Shown one piece after another: positions 1 through 9,095 of a DNA stretch of 64,000 nucleotides. Under the pieces are notes generated by a model. It saw only the letters and a program-made list of their open reading frames with translations. It was not told the DNA's origin and searched no databases. The translations under genes were made by a program, and so were the position numbers. Position 1 is the stretch's first letter, and each line of letters starts with the position of its first letter. The DNA is from Methyloligella halotolerans (GTDB lineage: Bacteria > Pseudomonadota > Alphaproteobacteria > Rhizobiales > Methyloligellaceae): positions 124,001 through 188,000 of the forward strand of contig NZ_MASI01000001.1 of assembly GCF_001708935.1 (NCBI RefSeq), written 5' to 3'.

Positions 1-1
1 G

Positions 2-298
2 CTGGGCGGTTCCAAGCGGAAATACGCTTCGATCGGCGACATGATCGTGGTGAGCGTCAAGGAGGCGATCCCGCGCGGCCGTGTGAAGAAGGGGCAGGTG
101 ATGAAGGCCATCGTCGTGCGCACCGCCAAGGGCGTGCGCCGGGCCGACGGCAGCCTGATCCGCTTCGATCGCAACGCGGCGGTGCTGGTCAATCCGCAGG
201 GCGAGCCCGTGGGCACCCGTATTTTCGGGCCCGTGACCCGCGAGCTGCGTGCCAAGAAGCAGATGAAGATCGTCAGCCTGGCGCCGGAGGTGCTGTAG
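2..298 (+). CDS. rplN: 50S ribosomal protein L14 (5' truncated by window edge)
   Basis: The reading frame is open from base 2 and encodes the last 98 residues of L14, a 23S rRNA-binding protein of the large subunit at the inter-subunit bridge. Family length is about 122 residues, so roughly the first 24 lie before the window. The body carries L14-typical segments around [13 protein letters not shown], the [11 protein letters not shown] strand and the conserved C-terminal [10 protein letters not shown]. It ends TAG two bases before the rplX start, as expected in the spc operon. The internal ATG at 41 is not the true start. Confidence 0.97.
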   Translation: MGGSKRKYASIGDMIVVSVKEAIPRGRVKKGQVMKAIVVRTAKGVRRADGSLIRFDRNAAVLVNPQGEPVGTRIFGPVTRELRAKKQMKIVSLAPEVL

Positions 299-300
299 CA

Positions 301-624
301 ATGGCGTTGAAGCTGAAAGTCCGCAAAGGCGACAAGGTCGTCGTCACGAGCGGCAAGGACAAGGGCAAGCGCGGCGAAGTGCTTCGCGTGATGCCGTCGG
401 AGAATCGCGTCCTGGTGCAGGGCGTCGGCGTGGTGCAGCGGCACCAGCGCCAGACCGCCAATCAGGAGGCCGGTATCGTCGCCAAGGAGGCGCCGATCCA
501 CATTTCCAACATCGCCCTGGAGGACCCCAAGGATGGGGAGCCGACCCGGGTCGGATACAAGTTTTTGAAGGATGGGCGCAAAGTGCGGTTCGCCAAGCGC
601 TCCGGTGAGGTGATCGATGGTTGA
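301..624 (+). CDS. rplX: 50S ribosomal protein L24
   Basis: L24 initiates 50S assembly by binding the 5' part of 23S rRNA. The 107-residue product has the N-terminal KOW motif ([19 protein letters not shown], about residues 10-28) that defines the family, and the length is normal. The ATG follows the rplN stop by two bases, and the 3' end overlaps rplE by 8 bp, which suggests translational coupling within the operon. Confidence 0.98.
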   Translation: MALKLKVRKGDKVVVTSGKDKGKRGEVLRVMPSENRVLVQGVGVVQRHQRQTANQEAGIVAKEAPIHISNIALEDPKDGEPTRVGYKFLKDGRKVRFAKRSGEVIDG

Positions 625-1189
625 GGCAAGTTACGTTCCGCGTCTCAAGGAGCACTACAACGACGTGGTGCGGGGCGATCTCACCAAGGAATTCGGCTAT
701 CAGAACGTGATGCAGGTTCCGCGGCTCGAGAAGGTCGTGCTCAACATGGGCGTCGGCGAAGCCGTCGCCGATTCCAAGAAGGTGACTGCGGCGGCCGGCG
801 ATCTCGGCCTGATCGCAGGTCAGCGGCCGGTGATCACCAAGGCCCGCAAGTCCATCGCCGGCTTCAAGCTGCGCGAAGGCATGCCGGTGGGCTGCAAGGT
901 GACGCTTCGCAAGGCGCGCATGTACGAGTTCATCGATCGTCTGGTGAATATCGCGCTGCCGCGTGTGCGTGACTTCCGTGGGCTGAACCCGAAGAGCTTC
1001 GACGGGCGCGGCAACTTCACCATGGGCCTGAAGGAGCACATCATCTTCCCGGAGATCAACTACGACCAAGTCGAGGAGATCTGGGGCCTGGACATCATCG
1101 TTTGCACGACGGCGGAGAGCGACGACGAAGCACGCGCGCTGCTGAAGGGCTTCAATTTCCCGTTCCGCGGTGACGCTAAGGCGGCTTAG
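617..1189 (+). CDS. rplE: 50S ribosomal protein L5
   Basis: L5 is part of the 5S RNP in the central protuberance and touches P-site tRNA. The 190-residue product shows the conserved N-terminal [15 protein letters not shown] segment, the [24 protein letters not shown]-binding region, and the C-terminal [16 protein letters not shown] segment. The ATG lies inside the end of rplX (8 bp overlap). The sequence is complete. Confidence 0.98.
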   Translation: MVEASYVPRLKEHYNDVVRGDLTKEFGYQNVMQVPRLEKVVLNMGVGEAVADSKKVTAAAGDLGLIAGQRPVITKARKSIAGFKLREGMPVGCKVTLRKARMYEFIDRLVNIALPRVRDFRGLNPKSFDGRGNFTMGLKEHIIFPEINYDQVEEIWGLDIIVCTTAESDDEARALLKGFNFPFRGDAKAA

Positions 1190-1209
1190 CGCTCGCGAAG
1201 GAGGACAGA

Positions 1210-1515
1210 ATGGCAAAGACCAGCATGGTGGAGCGCGATAAGAAGCGCCGCCGTATGTCGAAAGAATTCAAGACCCGCCGGGAGCGGCTGAAGAAGATCG
1301 CGTCCGATCGTTCGCTTCCGCCGGAGGAGCGTTTTGCAGCACGGCTGAAACTGGCCGAGCTGCCGCGCAACTCCTCGCCGGTGCGCATTCACAATCGCTG
1401 CGCGCTGACGGGCCGTCCGCGCGGCTATTACCGGAAGCTGAAGCTGTCTCGCATCATGCTGCGGGAGTTGGGCAACAATGGCCTGATTCCGGGCATGGTG
1501 AAGTCGAGCTGGTAG
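1210..1515 (+). CDS. rpsN: 30S ribosomal protein S14
   Basis: S14 binds 16S rRNA in the 30S head. The 101-residue protein is the long form without the CxxC zinc knuckle of the 61-residue form, matching proteobacterial S14. The conserved C-terminal motif [20 protein letters not shown] is present at about residues 60-79. The ATG follows a GGAGGACAGA ribosome-binding region. Confidence 0.98.
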   Translation: MAKTSMVERDKKRRRMSKEFKTRRERLKKIASDRSLPPEERFAARLKLAELPRNSSPVRIHNRCALTGRPRGYYRKLKLSRIMLRELGNNGLIPGMVKSSW

Positions 1516-1537
1516 AGAAGGCTGGTAGAGACCTGGC

Positions 1538-1936
1538 ATGAGCATCAATGATCCTTTGGGCGATATGCTCGCCCGCATCCGCAACGCGCTTCTGCGCAAC
1601 AAGTCCCGGGTCACCACCCCGACCTCGAAGCTTCGTCAGCATGTGCTCGACGTGCTCCAGGAAGAGGGTTATATCCGCGGCTACGCGCAGGTGGACTACG
1701 ACAACGGTCAGTCGGAGTTCGACATCGAGCTGAAGTATTTCGATGGCGAGCCGGTGATCAAAGAGATCAAGCGCGTGTCCACGCCGGGGCGGCGGGTTTA
1801 CTCCTCCGTTCGGGATCTTCCGACCGTGGCCAACGGGCTCGGTGTGGCGATCCTGTCGACGCCCAAGGGCGTGATGTCCGATTCGAAGGCTCGCACCGAG
1901 AATGTCGGCGGCGAGATCCTTTGCAACGTATTCTAA
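1538..1936 (+). CDS. rpsH: 30S ribosomal protein S8
   Basis: S8 binds the central domain of 16S rRNA and in other bacteria is the translational repressor of the spc operon. The 132-residue product starts with the typical [14 protein letters not shown] segment and ends with the conserved [19 protein letters not shown] region. Length and order (rpsN-rpsH-rplF) are canonical. I did not identify an S8-like operator in the visible sequence. Confidence 0.98.
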   Translation: MSINDPLGDMLARIRNALLRNKSRVTTPTSKLRQHVLDVLQEEGYIRGYAQVDYDNGQSEFDIELKYFDGEPVIKEIKRVSTPGRRVYSSVRDLPTVANGLGVAILSTPKGVMSDSKARTENVGGEILCNVF

Positions 1937-1966
1937 GATTTGAACTTTTCGGGTGAGACGAAGATA

Positions 1967-2500
1967 ATGTCGCGTATTGGCAAAAGGCCGGTGAGCATCC
2001 CGAGCGGCGTGACCGCCACGCTGGACGGGCAGCATGTCGCCGTGAAGGGCCCCAAGGGCGAGCTGAGCCAGCATTTGGTGGACGACGTTCTGCTGAAGCT
2101 GGAAGACGGCGAGCTGACGGTTTCTCCGCGCGACGAGTCGAAGCGCTCCCAGGCGATGTGGGGCATGTCGCGGACGCTGATCGCCAATCTGGTGACCGGC
2201 GTCACGGAAGGCTTCACCAAGAAGCTGGAGATCACCGGTGTCGGTTATCGCGCCGCGGTGCAGGGCAAGGCTCTGCAGCTCAATCTGGGCTTCAGCCATG
2301 ACGTGAGCTATCCGATTCCGGATGGCATTGAGATCCAGTGCCCGAAGCCGACAGAGATCGTCGTTTCGGGTATCGATAAGCAGAAGGTCGGCCAGGTGGC
2401 CGCGGAGATCCGCGCCTATCGTCCGCCGGAGCCCTACAAGGGCAAGGGCGTGCGCTACGAGGGCGAGTACATTCTCCGTAAGGAAGGCAAGAAGAAGTAG
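1967..2500 (+). CDS. rplF: 50S ribosomal protein L6
   Basis: L6 sits near the factor-binding site of the large subunit. I place the start at the ATG at 1967 ([12 protein letters not shown]), which matches the universal L6 N-terminus; the frame also has an upstream TTG at 1940 that would add nine non-conserved residues. The 177-residue product has both L6 repeats and the C-terminal signature ([20 protein letters not shown]) followed by GKGVRYEGE. Confidence 0.97.
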   Translation: MSRIGKRPVSIPSGVTATLDGQHVAVKGPKGELSQHLVDDVLLKLEDGELTVSPRDESKRSQAMWGMSRTLIANLVTGVTEGFTKKLEITGVGYRAAVQGKALQLNLGFSHDVSYPIPDGIEIQCPKPTEIVVSGIDKQKVGQVAAEIRAYRPPEPYKGKGVRYEGEYILRKEGKKK

Positions 2501-2502
2501 CC

Positions 2503-2865
2503 ATGAGCGGGACAGGAACAGGCTTTACGAGGCGGCAGCAGCGTGTGCGCCAGGCCTTGAAGCGTACGGCAAATGGACGCGCGCGGCTTTCGGTTTTCCG
2601 GTCGTCCAAGCATATCTATGCGCAGGTGATCGACGATACCGAGGGCAAGACCATGGCGGCTGCCTCGTCTCTCGATAAGGATCTGCAGGGCGCGCTCAAG
2701 AAGGGCAGCGATGTGGCGGCTGCGGAAGCGGTCGGCAAGCTGCTGGCGGAGCGGGCTGCGAAGGCTGGCGTCAAGGACGTGGTCTTCGACCGTGGCGGTT
2801 ATCTCTATCATGGCCGGGTCAAGGCGCTGGCGGATGCCGCGCGTGAAGCCGGCTTGAATTTCTAG
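2503..2865 (+). CDS. rplR: 50S ribosomal protein L18
   Basis: L18 binds 5S rRNA and helps attach it to the 50S subunit. The 120-residue product has the N-terminal basic stretch and the conserved [17 protein letters not shown] strand, then the [21 protein letters not shown]-terminal segment. The ATG follows the rplF stop after two bases. Confidence 0.98.
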   Translation: MSGTGTGFTRRQQRVRQALKRTANGRARLSVFRSSKHIYAQVIDDTEGKTMAAASSLDKDLQGALKKGSDVAAAEAVGKLLAERAAKAGVKDVVFDRGGYLYHGRVKALADAAREAGLNF

Positions 2866-2887
2866 ATTCCAGGGAAAGGGTTCTAAC

Positions 2888-3466
2888 GTGGCACGTCCTC
2901 AATCGCGCGGTCCGCAAGGCAGAGACCGCGATGATCGTGACAACGAGTTTGTCGACAAGCTCGTCCACATCAACCGCGTCGCCAAGGTGGTGAAGGGCGG
3001 ACGTCGCTTCGGTTTCGCCGCGCTGGTCGTCGTGGGCGACCAGAAGGGCCGGGTCGGTTTCGGCCACGGCAAGGCGCGCGAGGTGCCCGAGGCGATCCGC
3101 AAGGCAACGGAGTCGGCCAAGCGCGGTCTGCTGCGCGTGCCGCTGCGCGAGGGCCGGACCTTGCATCACGACGTCGAAGGTCATCATGGCGCGGGCCGCG
3201 TTGTCCTGCGCGCGGCGCCTCCCGGCACCGGCATCATCGCGGGCGGTCCGATGCGCGCCGTGTTCGAGACCCTTGGCATCCATGACGTGGTGGCGAAGTC
3301 GGTTGGCACGTCCAACCCGTACAACATGATCCGCGCGACCTTCGATGCGCTCTCCCAGGAGGACAGCCCGCGCAGCGTGGCGGCCCGCCGGGGCAAGAAG
3401 GTCTCCGAGATCGTGTCGCGCCGCCGGGACGATGCAGGCGACGCTGCGGGCGCCGCGGACGTTTAA
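2888..3466 (+). CDS. rpsE: 30S ribosomal protein S5
   Basis: S5 is a decoding-fidelity protein of the 30S body. The product (192 residues) starts at a GTG (2888) preceded by a GGGAAAGGG-type ribosome-binding region. It has the double-stranded-RNA-binding-like N-terminal domain ([20 protein letters not shown]) and the C-terminal fold containing [19 protein letters not shown]. The first 18 residues are charged and Arg/Gln-rich, as in many alphaproteobacteria. Confidence 0.97.
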   Translation: MARPQSRGPQGRDRDDRDNEFVDKLVHINRVAKVVKGGRRFGFAALVVVGDQKGRVGFGHGKAREVPEAIRKATESAKRGLLRVPLREGRTLHHDVEGHHGAGRVVLRAAPPGTGIIAGGPMRAVFETLGIHDVVAKSVGTSNPYNMIRATFDALSQEDSPRSVAARRGKKVSEIVSRRRDDAGDAAGAADV

Positions 3467-3498
3467 TCGAAGCTCTTTGACGAGACAGGTTGGTCGAG

Positions 3499-3705
3499 AT
3501 GGCCGAGACAAAGAAGAAGACCGTAACGGTCGAGCAGATCGGCAGCCCCATCCGGCGGCCGAAGGATCAGCGCCAGACCCTGGTGGGGCTGGGGCTCAAC
3601 AAGATGCATAAGCGCCGCACGCTGGAGGATACCCCGGCCGTGCGCGGCATGATCGCCAAGGTGAGCCATCTGGTGCGCGTCGTCGAAGACGAGCAGAAGG
3701 CGTAA
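3499..3705 (+). CDS. rpmD: 50S ribosomal protein L30
   Basis: L30 is a small surface protein of the 50S subunit. Starting at ATG 3499, the product has 68 residues with the family signature [20 protein letters not shown] followed by [23 protein letters not shown] three codons upstream (3490) is in frame, but the ATG is preferred. The position between rpsE and rplO is canonical. Confidence 0.97.
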   Translation: MAETKKKTVTVEQIGSPIRRPKDQRQTLVGLGLNKMHKRRTLEDTPAVRGMIAKVSHLVRVVEDEQKA

Positions 3706-3716
3706 GGGTTTAAACG

Positions 3717-4337
3717 ATGCGACTGAACGAACTGAAGGATCGTCCGGGCTCGACCCATTCGAAGAAGCGGGTCGGACGCGGTCCGGGCTCCGGTCTTGCG
3801 AAGACCTCGGGTCACGGCATGAAGGGTCAGAAGGCCCGTTCCGGTGTTGCGATCAAGGGCTTCGAAGGCGGTCAGATGCCGCTCGACCGGCGTCTGCCGA
3901 AGCGGGGCTTCAACAACATCTTCGCCAAGCACTACAACGAGGTGAATCTCGGACGCGTCCAGGCGGCGATCGATTCCGGCCGGCTCGACGGCAAGAAGAC
4001 CGTCGACGCCGCCGCGCTGAAGGATGCCGGTCTGATCCGCCGCGAGCATGACGGTGTGCGTCTGCTCGGCACGGGCGAGATCAAGGCCAAGGTGAGCTTC
4101 GAGGTCGCGGGCGCCAGCCAGGCTGCCGTAAAGGCGGTGGAAGCTGCGGGCGGATCCGTGACCGTTACGGCGTCGGACGAAGCCAAGACCGAGAAGAAGA
4201 GCGCCAAAGCGCCGGCAAAGAAAACCGCATCCAAGGGCAAGGCGGAAGCCAAGGCCGACGATGCGGCGTCCGACGGGGGTGAAGCCAAGGCCGACGAGGC
4301 CGGATCCTCTCAGTCGAAGGCGAACAAAGAGGATTAG
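3717..4337 (+). CDS. rplO: 50S ribosomal protein L15 with long acidic/basic C-terminal tail
   Basis: L15 is a late-assembly 50S protein. Residues 1 to about 151 are a normal L15: [13 protein letters not shown]-terminus, Gly-rich [18 protein letters not shown] segment, and the C-terminal fold ending near GGSVTV. The protein continues to 206 residues with a low-complexity tail (about 152-206) rich in Lys, Ala, Glu and Asp, resembling the tails on topA-type proteins. Usual family length is about 145-165. The tail is in frame and ends at a TAG 60 bases before secY, so it is not a read-through artefact of an obvious frameshift. Confidence 0.95.
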   Translation: MRLNELKDRPGSTHSKKRVGRGPGSGLAKTSGHGMKGQKARSGVAIKGFEGGQMPLDRRLPKRGFNNIFAKHYNEVNLGRVQAAIDSGRLDGKKTVDAAALKDAGLIRREHDGVRLLGTGEIKAKVSFEVAGASQAAVKAVEAAGGSVTVTASDEAKTEKKSAKAPAKKTASKGKAEAKADDAASDGGEAKADEAGSSQSKANKED

Positions 4338-4397
4338 CGCGCGCAGGCTCGGGCGGCCGGTTGCCGTCCGGGATTGCGGAAAGGGAGGCAGCGCCTC

Positions 4398-5732
4398 ATG
4401 GTCTCTGCTGCGGAACAGCTCGTTTCCAATCTAAATTTCGCGGCCTTCGCCAAGGCTGACGAGTTGAAGAAGCGCATCTGGTTTACGCTGGGTGCGCTCC
4501 TCGTTTATCGGCTCGGGACCTATATTCCGATCCCGGGGGTGAACCCTCAGGCGCTGGCCGATCTCTTCCAGCAGAACCAGTCCGGCATTCTGGGCATGTT
4601 CAATATGTTCTCCGGCGGCGCCGTGGGACGTATGGCGATCTTCGCCTTGAACATCATGCCCTATATTTCGGCGTCGATTATCATTCAGCTGCTGACAACC
4701 GTCTCGCCGCATCTTGAGCAGCTCAAGAAGGAAGGCGAGCAGGGGCGTCGGCAGATCAACCAGTATACCCGCTACGGCACGGTCGTTCTGGCCGCGCTGC
4801 AGGGCTACGGCATCGCCGTGGGCCTTGAGGGCGCCGGCAATGCGGTGATCGATCCGGGCATGTTCTTCCGCCTTACGACGGTCATCACGCTCGTCGGCGG
4901 CACCGTCTTCCTGATGTGGCTCGGCGAGCAGATCACGGCGCGCGGCGTCGGTAACGGCATCTCGCTGATCATCTTCGCGGGCATCGTCGCGCAGCTTCCG
5001 TCGGCCATCGCCGGCACTTTGGAGCTCGGCCGCGAGGGCGCCCTGTCGACCACGCTGATCATCGGCATCCTCGTGATGGCCGTCGTGGTCATCGCGGTCA
5101 TCGTGTTCATGGAGCGGGCCCAGCGCCGGCTTCTCGTGCAGTACCCGAAGCGACAGGTGGGCAACCGCATGTTCCAGGGCGATGCCTCGCATCTTCCCCT
5201 GAAGCTGAACAGCGCCGGCGTCATCCCGCCGATCTTCGCCTCGTCGCTGCTGCTGCTGCCGATCACTGTCGCGAACTTCTCGGCAGGCCAGGGGCCGGAG
5301 TGGCTGACCACGGTCACCACCATGCTGGGCCGCGGCGCGCCGCTGCATATCGCCATCTACGTGGCGCTGATCGTGTTCTTCGCCTTCTTCTATACCGCCG
5401 TGGTGTTCAACCCGGAGGAGACGGCCGACAATCTGAAGAAGTATGGCGGCTTCATCCCGGGCATTCGTCCCGGCAAGCGGACGGCGGAATATATCGACTA
5501 TGTGCTGACCCGGATCACGGTGGTCGGCGCGATCTATCTGGCCGCGGTCTGCGTGCTGCCGGAGGTCCTGGTTTCCACCGCCGGCGTGCCGTTCTATTTC
5601 GGCGGCACCTCGCTCCTCATCGTGGTGAGCGTCACCATGGATACTGTCGCGCAGGTGCAGAGCCATCTGCTGGCGCATCAGTATGAGGGCCTGATCAAGA
5701 AGGCGCGGCTGCGGGGCGCTCGTCGGAGATGA
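4398..5732 (+). CDS. secY: Preprotein translocase subunit SecY
   Basis: SecY is the channel-forming subunit of the SecYEG translocon in the inner membrane. From ATG 4398 the product has 444 residues with ten predicted hydrophobic segments. It shows SecY signatures including IPIPGVNPQ in the plug-side loop region, NIMPYISASIIIQLLTTVSP, and the cytosolic C5-loop segment GFIPGIRPGKRTAEYIDYVL. An in-frame TTG at 4374 is less likely as start. The last four bases overlap adk (ATGA), implying coupled translation. Confidence 0.97.
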   Translation: MVSAAEQLVSNLNFAAFAKADELKKRIWFTLGALLVYRLGTYIPIPGVNPQALADLFQQNQSGILGMFNMFSGGAVGRMAIFALNIMPYISASIIIQLLTTVSPHLEQLKKEGEQGRRQINQYTRYGTVVLAALQGYGIAVGLEGAGNAVIDPGMFFRLTTVITLVGGTVFLMWLGEQITARGVGNGISLIIFAGIVAQLPSAIAGTLELGREGALSTTLIIGILVMAVVVIAVIVFMERAQRRLLVQYPKRQVGNRMFQGDASHLPLKLNSAGVIPPIFASSLLLLPITVANFSAGQGPEWLTTVTTMLGRGAPLHIAIYVALIVFFAFFYTAVVFNPEETADNLKKYGGFIPGIRPGKRTAEYIDYVLTRITVVGAIYLAAVCVLPEVLVSTAGVPFYFGGTSLLIVVSVTMDTVAQVQSHLLAHQYEGLIKKARLRGARRR

Positions 5733-6394
5733 ACCTGATACTGCTTGGACCGCCCGGCGCGGGCAAAGGGACCCAGGCGAGCATGATCGAGGAGGAAAGA
5801 GGCCTGGAGCAGCTTTCCACCGGCGACATGCTCCGTGCCGCCGTCGCTGCGGGCACCGATCTCGGCCAGGAAGCCGAGAAGATCATGGCGCGCGGAGATC
5901 TCGTGCCGGACGAGCTTGTGATCGGCCTGATCGCCGAACGCATGGATCAGGGAACGGGCAAGGGCACCATCCTGGATGGCTTCCCGCGCACGATTGCCCA
6001 GGCGGAAGCCCTCGATGCGCTCCTCGATGAGCGCGGCGAGAAGCTGGATGCCGTGATTGAGATGGAAGTGAACGACGATGCGCTTGTCGAGCGCATTACC
6101 GGCCGCTTCTCCTGCGCCCAGTGCGGTGCGGGTTATCACGACGTCTACAAGCGGCCGAAGGTTGCCGGCGAGTGCGACCGGTGCGGCGCGACGGAGTTCG
6201 TCCGCCGCAAGGACGATACGGAGGAGGTGGTTCGCTCGCGGCTGAAGGCCTATCACGAGCAGACCAAGCCTCTGATCGACTTCTATAAGAATAAGGGCCG
6301 CCTCTACGCGGTCGACGGGATGGCGGACATCGCAGAGGTGCATGACGCCATCGCCAAGGTGCTGGACGATGTTTCCCACGGGAAGGAAAGCTGA
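5729..6394 (+). CDS. adk: Adenylate kinase (zinc-LID type)
   Basis: Adk catalyses ATP + AMP to 2 ADP in the cytoplasm. The 221-residue product has the P-loop GPPGAGKGTQ at residues 7-16, the AMP-binding DGFPRT motif, and a long LID domain. The LID contains two Cys-x2-Cys pairs (CAQC and CDRC, about residues 130-154), the arrangement that binds zinc in Gram-positive and some alphaproteobacterial enzymes but is absent from the E. coli enzyme. It overlaps secY by 4 bp, the usual secY-adk pairing. Confidence 0.97.
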   Translation: MNLILLGPPGAGKGTQASMIEEERGLEQLSTGDMLRAAVAAGTDLGQEAEKIMARGDLVPDELVIGLIAERMDQGTGKGTILDGFPRTIAQAEALDALLDERGEKLDAVIEMEVNDDALVERITGRFSCAQCGAGYHDVYKRPKVAGECDRCGATEFVRRKDDTEEVVRSRLKAYHEQTKPLIDFYKNKGRLYAVDGMADIAEVHDAIAKVLDDVSHGKES

Positions 6395-6558
6395 GGTTGA
6401 CCTTGTCAAGCGGAATCGTTAGAAGAGCGCCAATCCATCGTTGGAGAAAGAGCAACCGGTCCCGGATTCATTTGAGTTTCGGCGGTCGGTCTTTCTGTGC
6501 TTCACCGGACTTTTGCATTTGATTACAACACGTTAGCGCGTGTTCGAGGAGATAACCC
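6395..6558 (+). other. Intergenic leader between adk and rpsM
   Basis: This 164 bp gap is longer than other spacings in the ribosomal block and is AT-richer than its surroundings. It holds a TTGACC hexamer at about 6396 and a small perfect inverted repeat (AACACG/CGTGTT, about 6526-6544) just upstream of the GAGGAGA ribosome-binding site of rpsM. It could hold a promoter or leader structure for the rpsM-rpoA segment. The evidence is weak. Confidence 0.3.
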
Positions 6559-6927
6559 GTGGCCCGAATTGCAGGTGTGAACATCCCGACCAATAAGCGG
6601 GTCGAGATCGCCCTCACGTATATCCATGGCATTGGCGACAGCTACGCCAAGCAAATTTGTTCGAAAGTCAGCATTCCGTTTGAGCGTCGCGTCAACGAGC
6701 TCACCGATGCTGAGGTGAGCCAGATCCGCGAAGTGATCGACCGCGACTATGTCGTGGAAGGCGATCTCCGGCGCGAAGTGGCGATGAATATCAAACGTTT
6801 GATGGATCTCGGCTGCTATCGCGGCCTGCGCCATCGGCGCGGTCTCCCGGTGCGCGGCCAGCGGACCAACACCAATGCGCGGACGCGCAAAGGTCCGGCC
6901 AAGCCGATCGCCGGCAAGAAGAAGTAA
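6559..6927 (+). CDS. rpsM: 30S ribosomal protein S13
   Basis: S13 contacts tRNA and the 50S subunit from the 30S head. The GTG start at 6559 follows GAGGAGA with suitable spacing. The 122-residue product has the N-terminal [20 protein letters not shown] and C-terminal [18 protein letters not shown] signatures. It is the first gene of the alpha-operon segment. Confidence 0.98.
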   Translation: MARIAGVNIPTNKRVEIALTYIHGIGDSYAKQICSKVSIPFERRVNELTDAEVSQIREVIDRDYVVEGDLRREVAMNIKRLMDLGCYRGLRHRRGLPVRGQRTNTNARTRKGPAKPIAGKKK

Positions 6928-6998
6928 TCGAGGTCTTGATTTGGCCCGGACGGTCGTTAGCGAACCTCCGAGCGACGAGAATTGCGGGAAAATAAAGC

Positions 6999-7388
6999 AT
7001 GGCTAGAGAAAAAACGCGTCTTCGCCGTCGCGAAAAGAAGAACATCTCGTCGGGCGTTGCTCACGTGCATGCGAGCTTCAACAACACCATGATCACCATC
7101 ACCGATGCGCAGGGGAACACGATCTCCTGGTCTTCGGCCGGTGCCATGGGCTTCAAGGGCTCGCGGAAGTCGACCCCTTATGCGGCGCAGGTCGCCGCCG
7201 AGGACGCCGGCAAGAAGGCGGCCGAGCACGGCATGCAAAACCTCGAGGTTGAGGTGCGCGGTCCGGGTTCGGGACGCGAGTCGGCTCTGCGCGCGTTGCA
7301 GGCCGCCGGGTTTACCGTCACCTCCATCCGCGACGTGACGCCGATCCCGCATAACGGCTGCCGTCCGCGGAAGCGGCGCCGGGTCTAA
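6999..7388 (+). CDS. rpsK: 30S ribosomal protein S11
   Basis: S11 forms part of the mRNA exit-side platform of the 30S subunit. The 129-residue product has the conserved [16 protein letters not shown] strand region and the C-terminal signature [21 protein letters not shown]. Spacing of 71 bp from rpsM. Complete. Confidence 0.98.
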   Translation: MAREKTRLRRREKKNISSGVAHVHASFNNTMITITDAQGNTISWSSAGAMGFKGSRKSTPYAAQVAAEDAGKKAAEHGMQNLEVEVRGPGSGRESALRALQAAGFTVTSIRDVTPIPHNGCRPRKRRRV

Positions 7389-7486
7389 CGCGTTCGACGC
7401 GCGTTCGACATTTGGCGCGGCCGCGTTTCGCGCCGCGCATTTGGGGCTTTGGCGCCCCTGACATCGATCAAGAAAGGGCCAATTAG

Positions 7487-8502
7487 GTGCTGCACAAGAA
7501 CTGGCAAGATCTTATCAAGCCCAACCAGCTGAACATTATTCCGGGTCGCGATCGAACCGGTTCGCGATGGTGGTTGCGGAGCCGCTCGAGCGCGGCTTCG
7601 GTGTGACGCTCGGCAATGCGCTGCGCCGTATCCTGTTGTCTTCGCTGCAGGGCGCGGCCGTCACCTCGGTGCATATCGACGGCGTGCTCCACGAGTTCTC
7701 CTCGATCCCGGGCGTGCGCGACGACGTCACCGACATCGTCCTGAACATCAAGGGCATCGCGGTGCGCCAGCACTCCGAAGGCATCAAGCGCATGATGCTG
7801 AAGAAGGAGGGGCCGGGCGTGGCCACGGCCGGCGATATCGAGACCGGCGCCGATGTGGAGATTCTGAATCCGGATCACGTCATCTGCACCCTCGACGAGG
7901 GCGCGTCGATCCGCATGGAGTTCACCACGGCGCTCGGCAAGGGCTACGTGCCGTCGGAGCAGAACCGTCCGGACGATGCGCCGATCGGCTTCATCCCCGT
8001 CGACTCCCTGTTCAGCCCGGTTCGGAAAGTCTCCTACAAGGTCGAGCATACTCGCGAGGGCCAGGTCCTCGATTACGACAAGCTCACCATGGATATCGAG
8101 ACCGACGGCTCGGTGAAGCCGGAAGACGCGGTGGCCCTGGCTGCGCGTATTCTGCAGGATCAGCTCTCGGTCTTCGTGAACTTCGAAGAGCCGAAGAAGG
8201 AGCAGGCGCCCGAGACGCCGCCGGAGCTGGTGTTCAATGCCGCGCTGCTCAAGAAGGTGGACGAGCTGGAGCTTTCCGTCCGCTCCGCCAACTGCCTGAA
8301 GAACGACAACATCGTCTATATCGGCGACCTGATCCAGAAGACCGAGGCGGAGATGCTTCGTACGCCGAATTTCGGCCGGAAGTCCCTGAACGAGATCAAG
8401 GAAGTCCTGGCCGGCATGGGGCTGCATCTCGGCATGGATGTGCCGGATTGGCCGCCGGAGAACATCGAAGAGCTGGCCAAGCGCTTCGAGGACCATTACT
8501 AG
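7487..8502 (+). CDS. rpoA: RNA polymerase alpha subunit (one apparent missing base near 7551-7556)
   Basis: RpoA dimerises to nucleate RNA polymerase, and its C-terminal domain contacts promoter UP elements and activators. The true N-terminus is in frame 2: the GTG at 7487 gives [20 protein letters not shown], the universal start of alphaproteobacterial RpoA. The rest ([20 protein letters not shown] onward) is in frame 1. One base is missing between codons for GRD and RFAM (about 7551-7556). Restoring it gives 1017 bases, or 338 residues, the normal length. The C-terminal domain ([31 protein letters not shown]) is intact. An annotation starting at ATG 7567 loses about 27 residues. Confidence 0.95.
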
Positions 8503-8564
8503 AGCTCTCCGGCATCGCCGGAAGAATGAAATGTTAGCGGCCATGCCGCACGCAGGAGGAGAGA

Positions 8565-8990
8565 ATGCGCCATCGTAAAGCCGGTAGACGGCTCAATCGA
8601 TCGGTCCCGCACCGCAAAGCGCTGCTGAGCAGCCTGGCGAATGCTTTGATCAAGCATGAGCAGATCGTCACCACCTTGCCCAAGGCCAAGGAGCTCAAGC
8701 GGGTGGCCGACAAGCTCGTGACGCTCGCCAAGCGGGGCGACATGCATTCCCGCCGCCGCGCCTTCGCGAAGCTGCGCGACGACGCCATGGTGTCGAAGCT
8801 GTTCGAGACGCTGGGTCCGCGCTATGCGGAGCGTCCGGGCGGCTACACCCGTGTGCTGAAGGCCGGCTTCCGCTACGGCGATTCCGCGCCGGTCGCGGTG
8901 ATCGAGCTGGTGGATCGCGACGAGGACGCCAAGGGGCAGGATTCCGGTCCGACCCAGAATTTCGACGAGGACGAAGCGGTCGCGGCCTAA
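8565..8990 (+). CDS. rplQ: 50S ribosomal protein L17
   Basis: L17 lies near the peptide exit tunnel. The 141-residue product begins [20 protein letters not shown], the family signature, and has the [19 protein letters not shown] segment. The tail after about residue 120 is acidic. The ATG follows an AGGAGGAG ribosome-binding site. It is the last gene of the operon and is followed by a terminator. Confidence 0.98.
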   Translation: MRHRKAGRRLNRSVPHRKALLSSLANALIKHEQIVTTLPKAKELKRVADKLVTLAKRGDMHSRRRAFAKLRDDAMVSKLFETLGPRYAERPGGYTRVLKAGFRYGDSAPVAVIELVDRDEDAKGQDSGPTQNFDEDEAVAA

Positions 8991-9018
8991 AGCCGTCACC
9001 CAGCTTCCGAGCGACGAG

Positions 9019-9056
9019 AAAAAAAACGCGCCGCGGCAATGCCGGGCGCGTTTTTC
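9019..9056 (+). terminator. Rho-independent terminator of the ribosomal protein operon
   Basis: An inverted repeat ACGCGCC-x-CGGC-AAT-GCCG-GGCGCGT is flanked by an A-run on the left and TTTTTCTTT on the right. It lies 28 bp after the rplQ stop. The A-rich left flank means it could also terminate the opposing SRPBCC gene, which ends at 9096. Confidence 0.9.
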
Positions 9057-9095
9057 TTTGCCTGATCGGCCGGGTGCCGGCCGCCGGGCGAGATC

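Noticed and set aside
4431..5678. 415-residue minus-strand frame opposite secY
   Set aside because: Antisense shadow; charged, repetitive composition and no homology-like motifs, while secY is certain.
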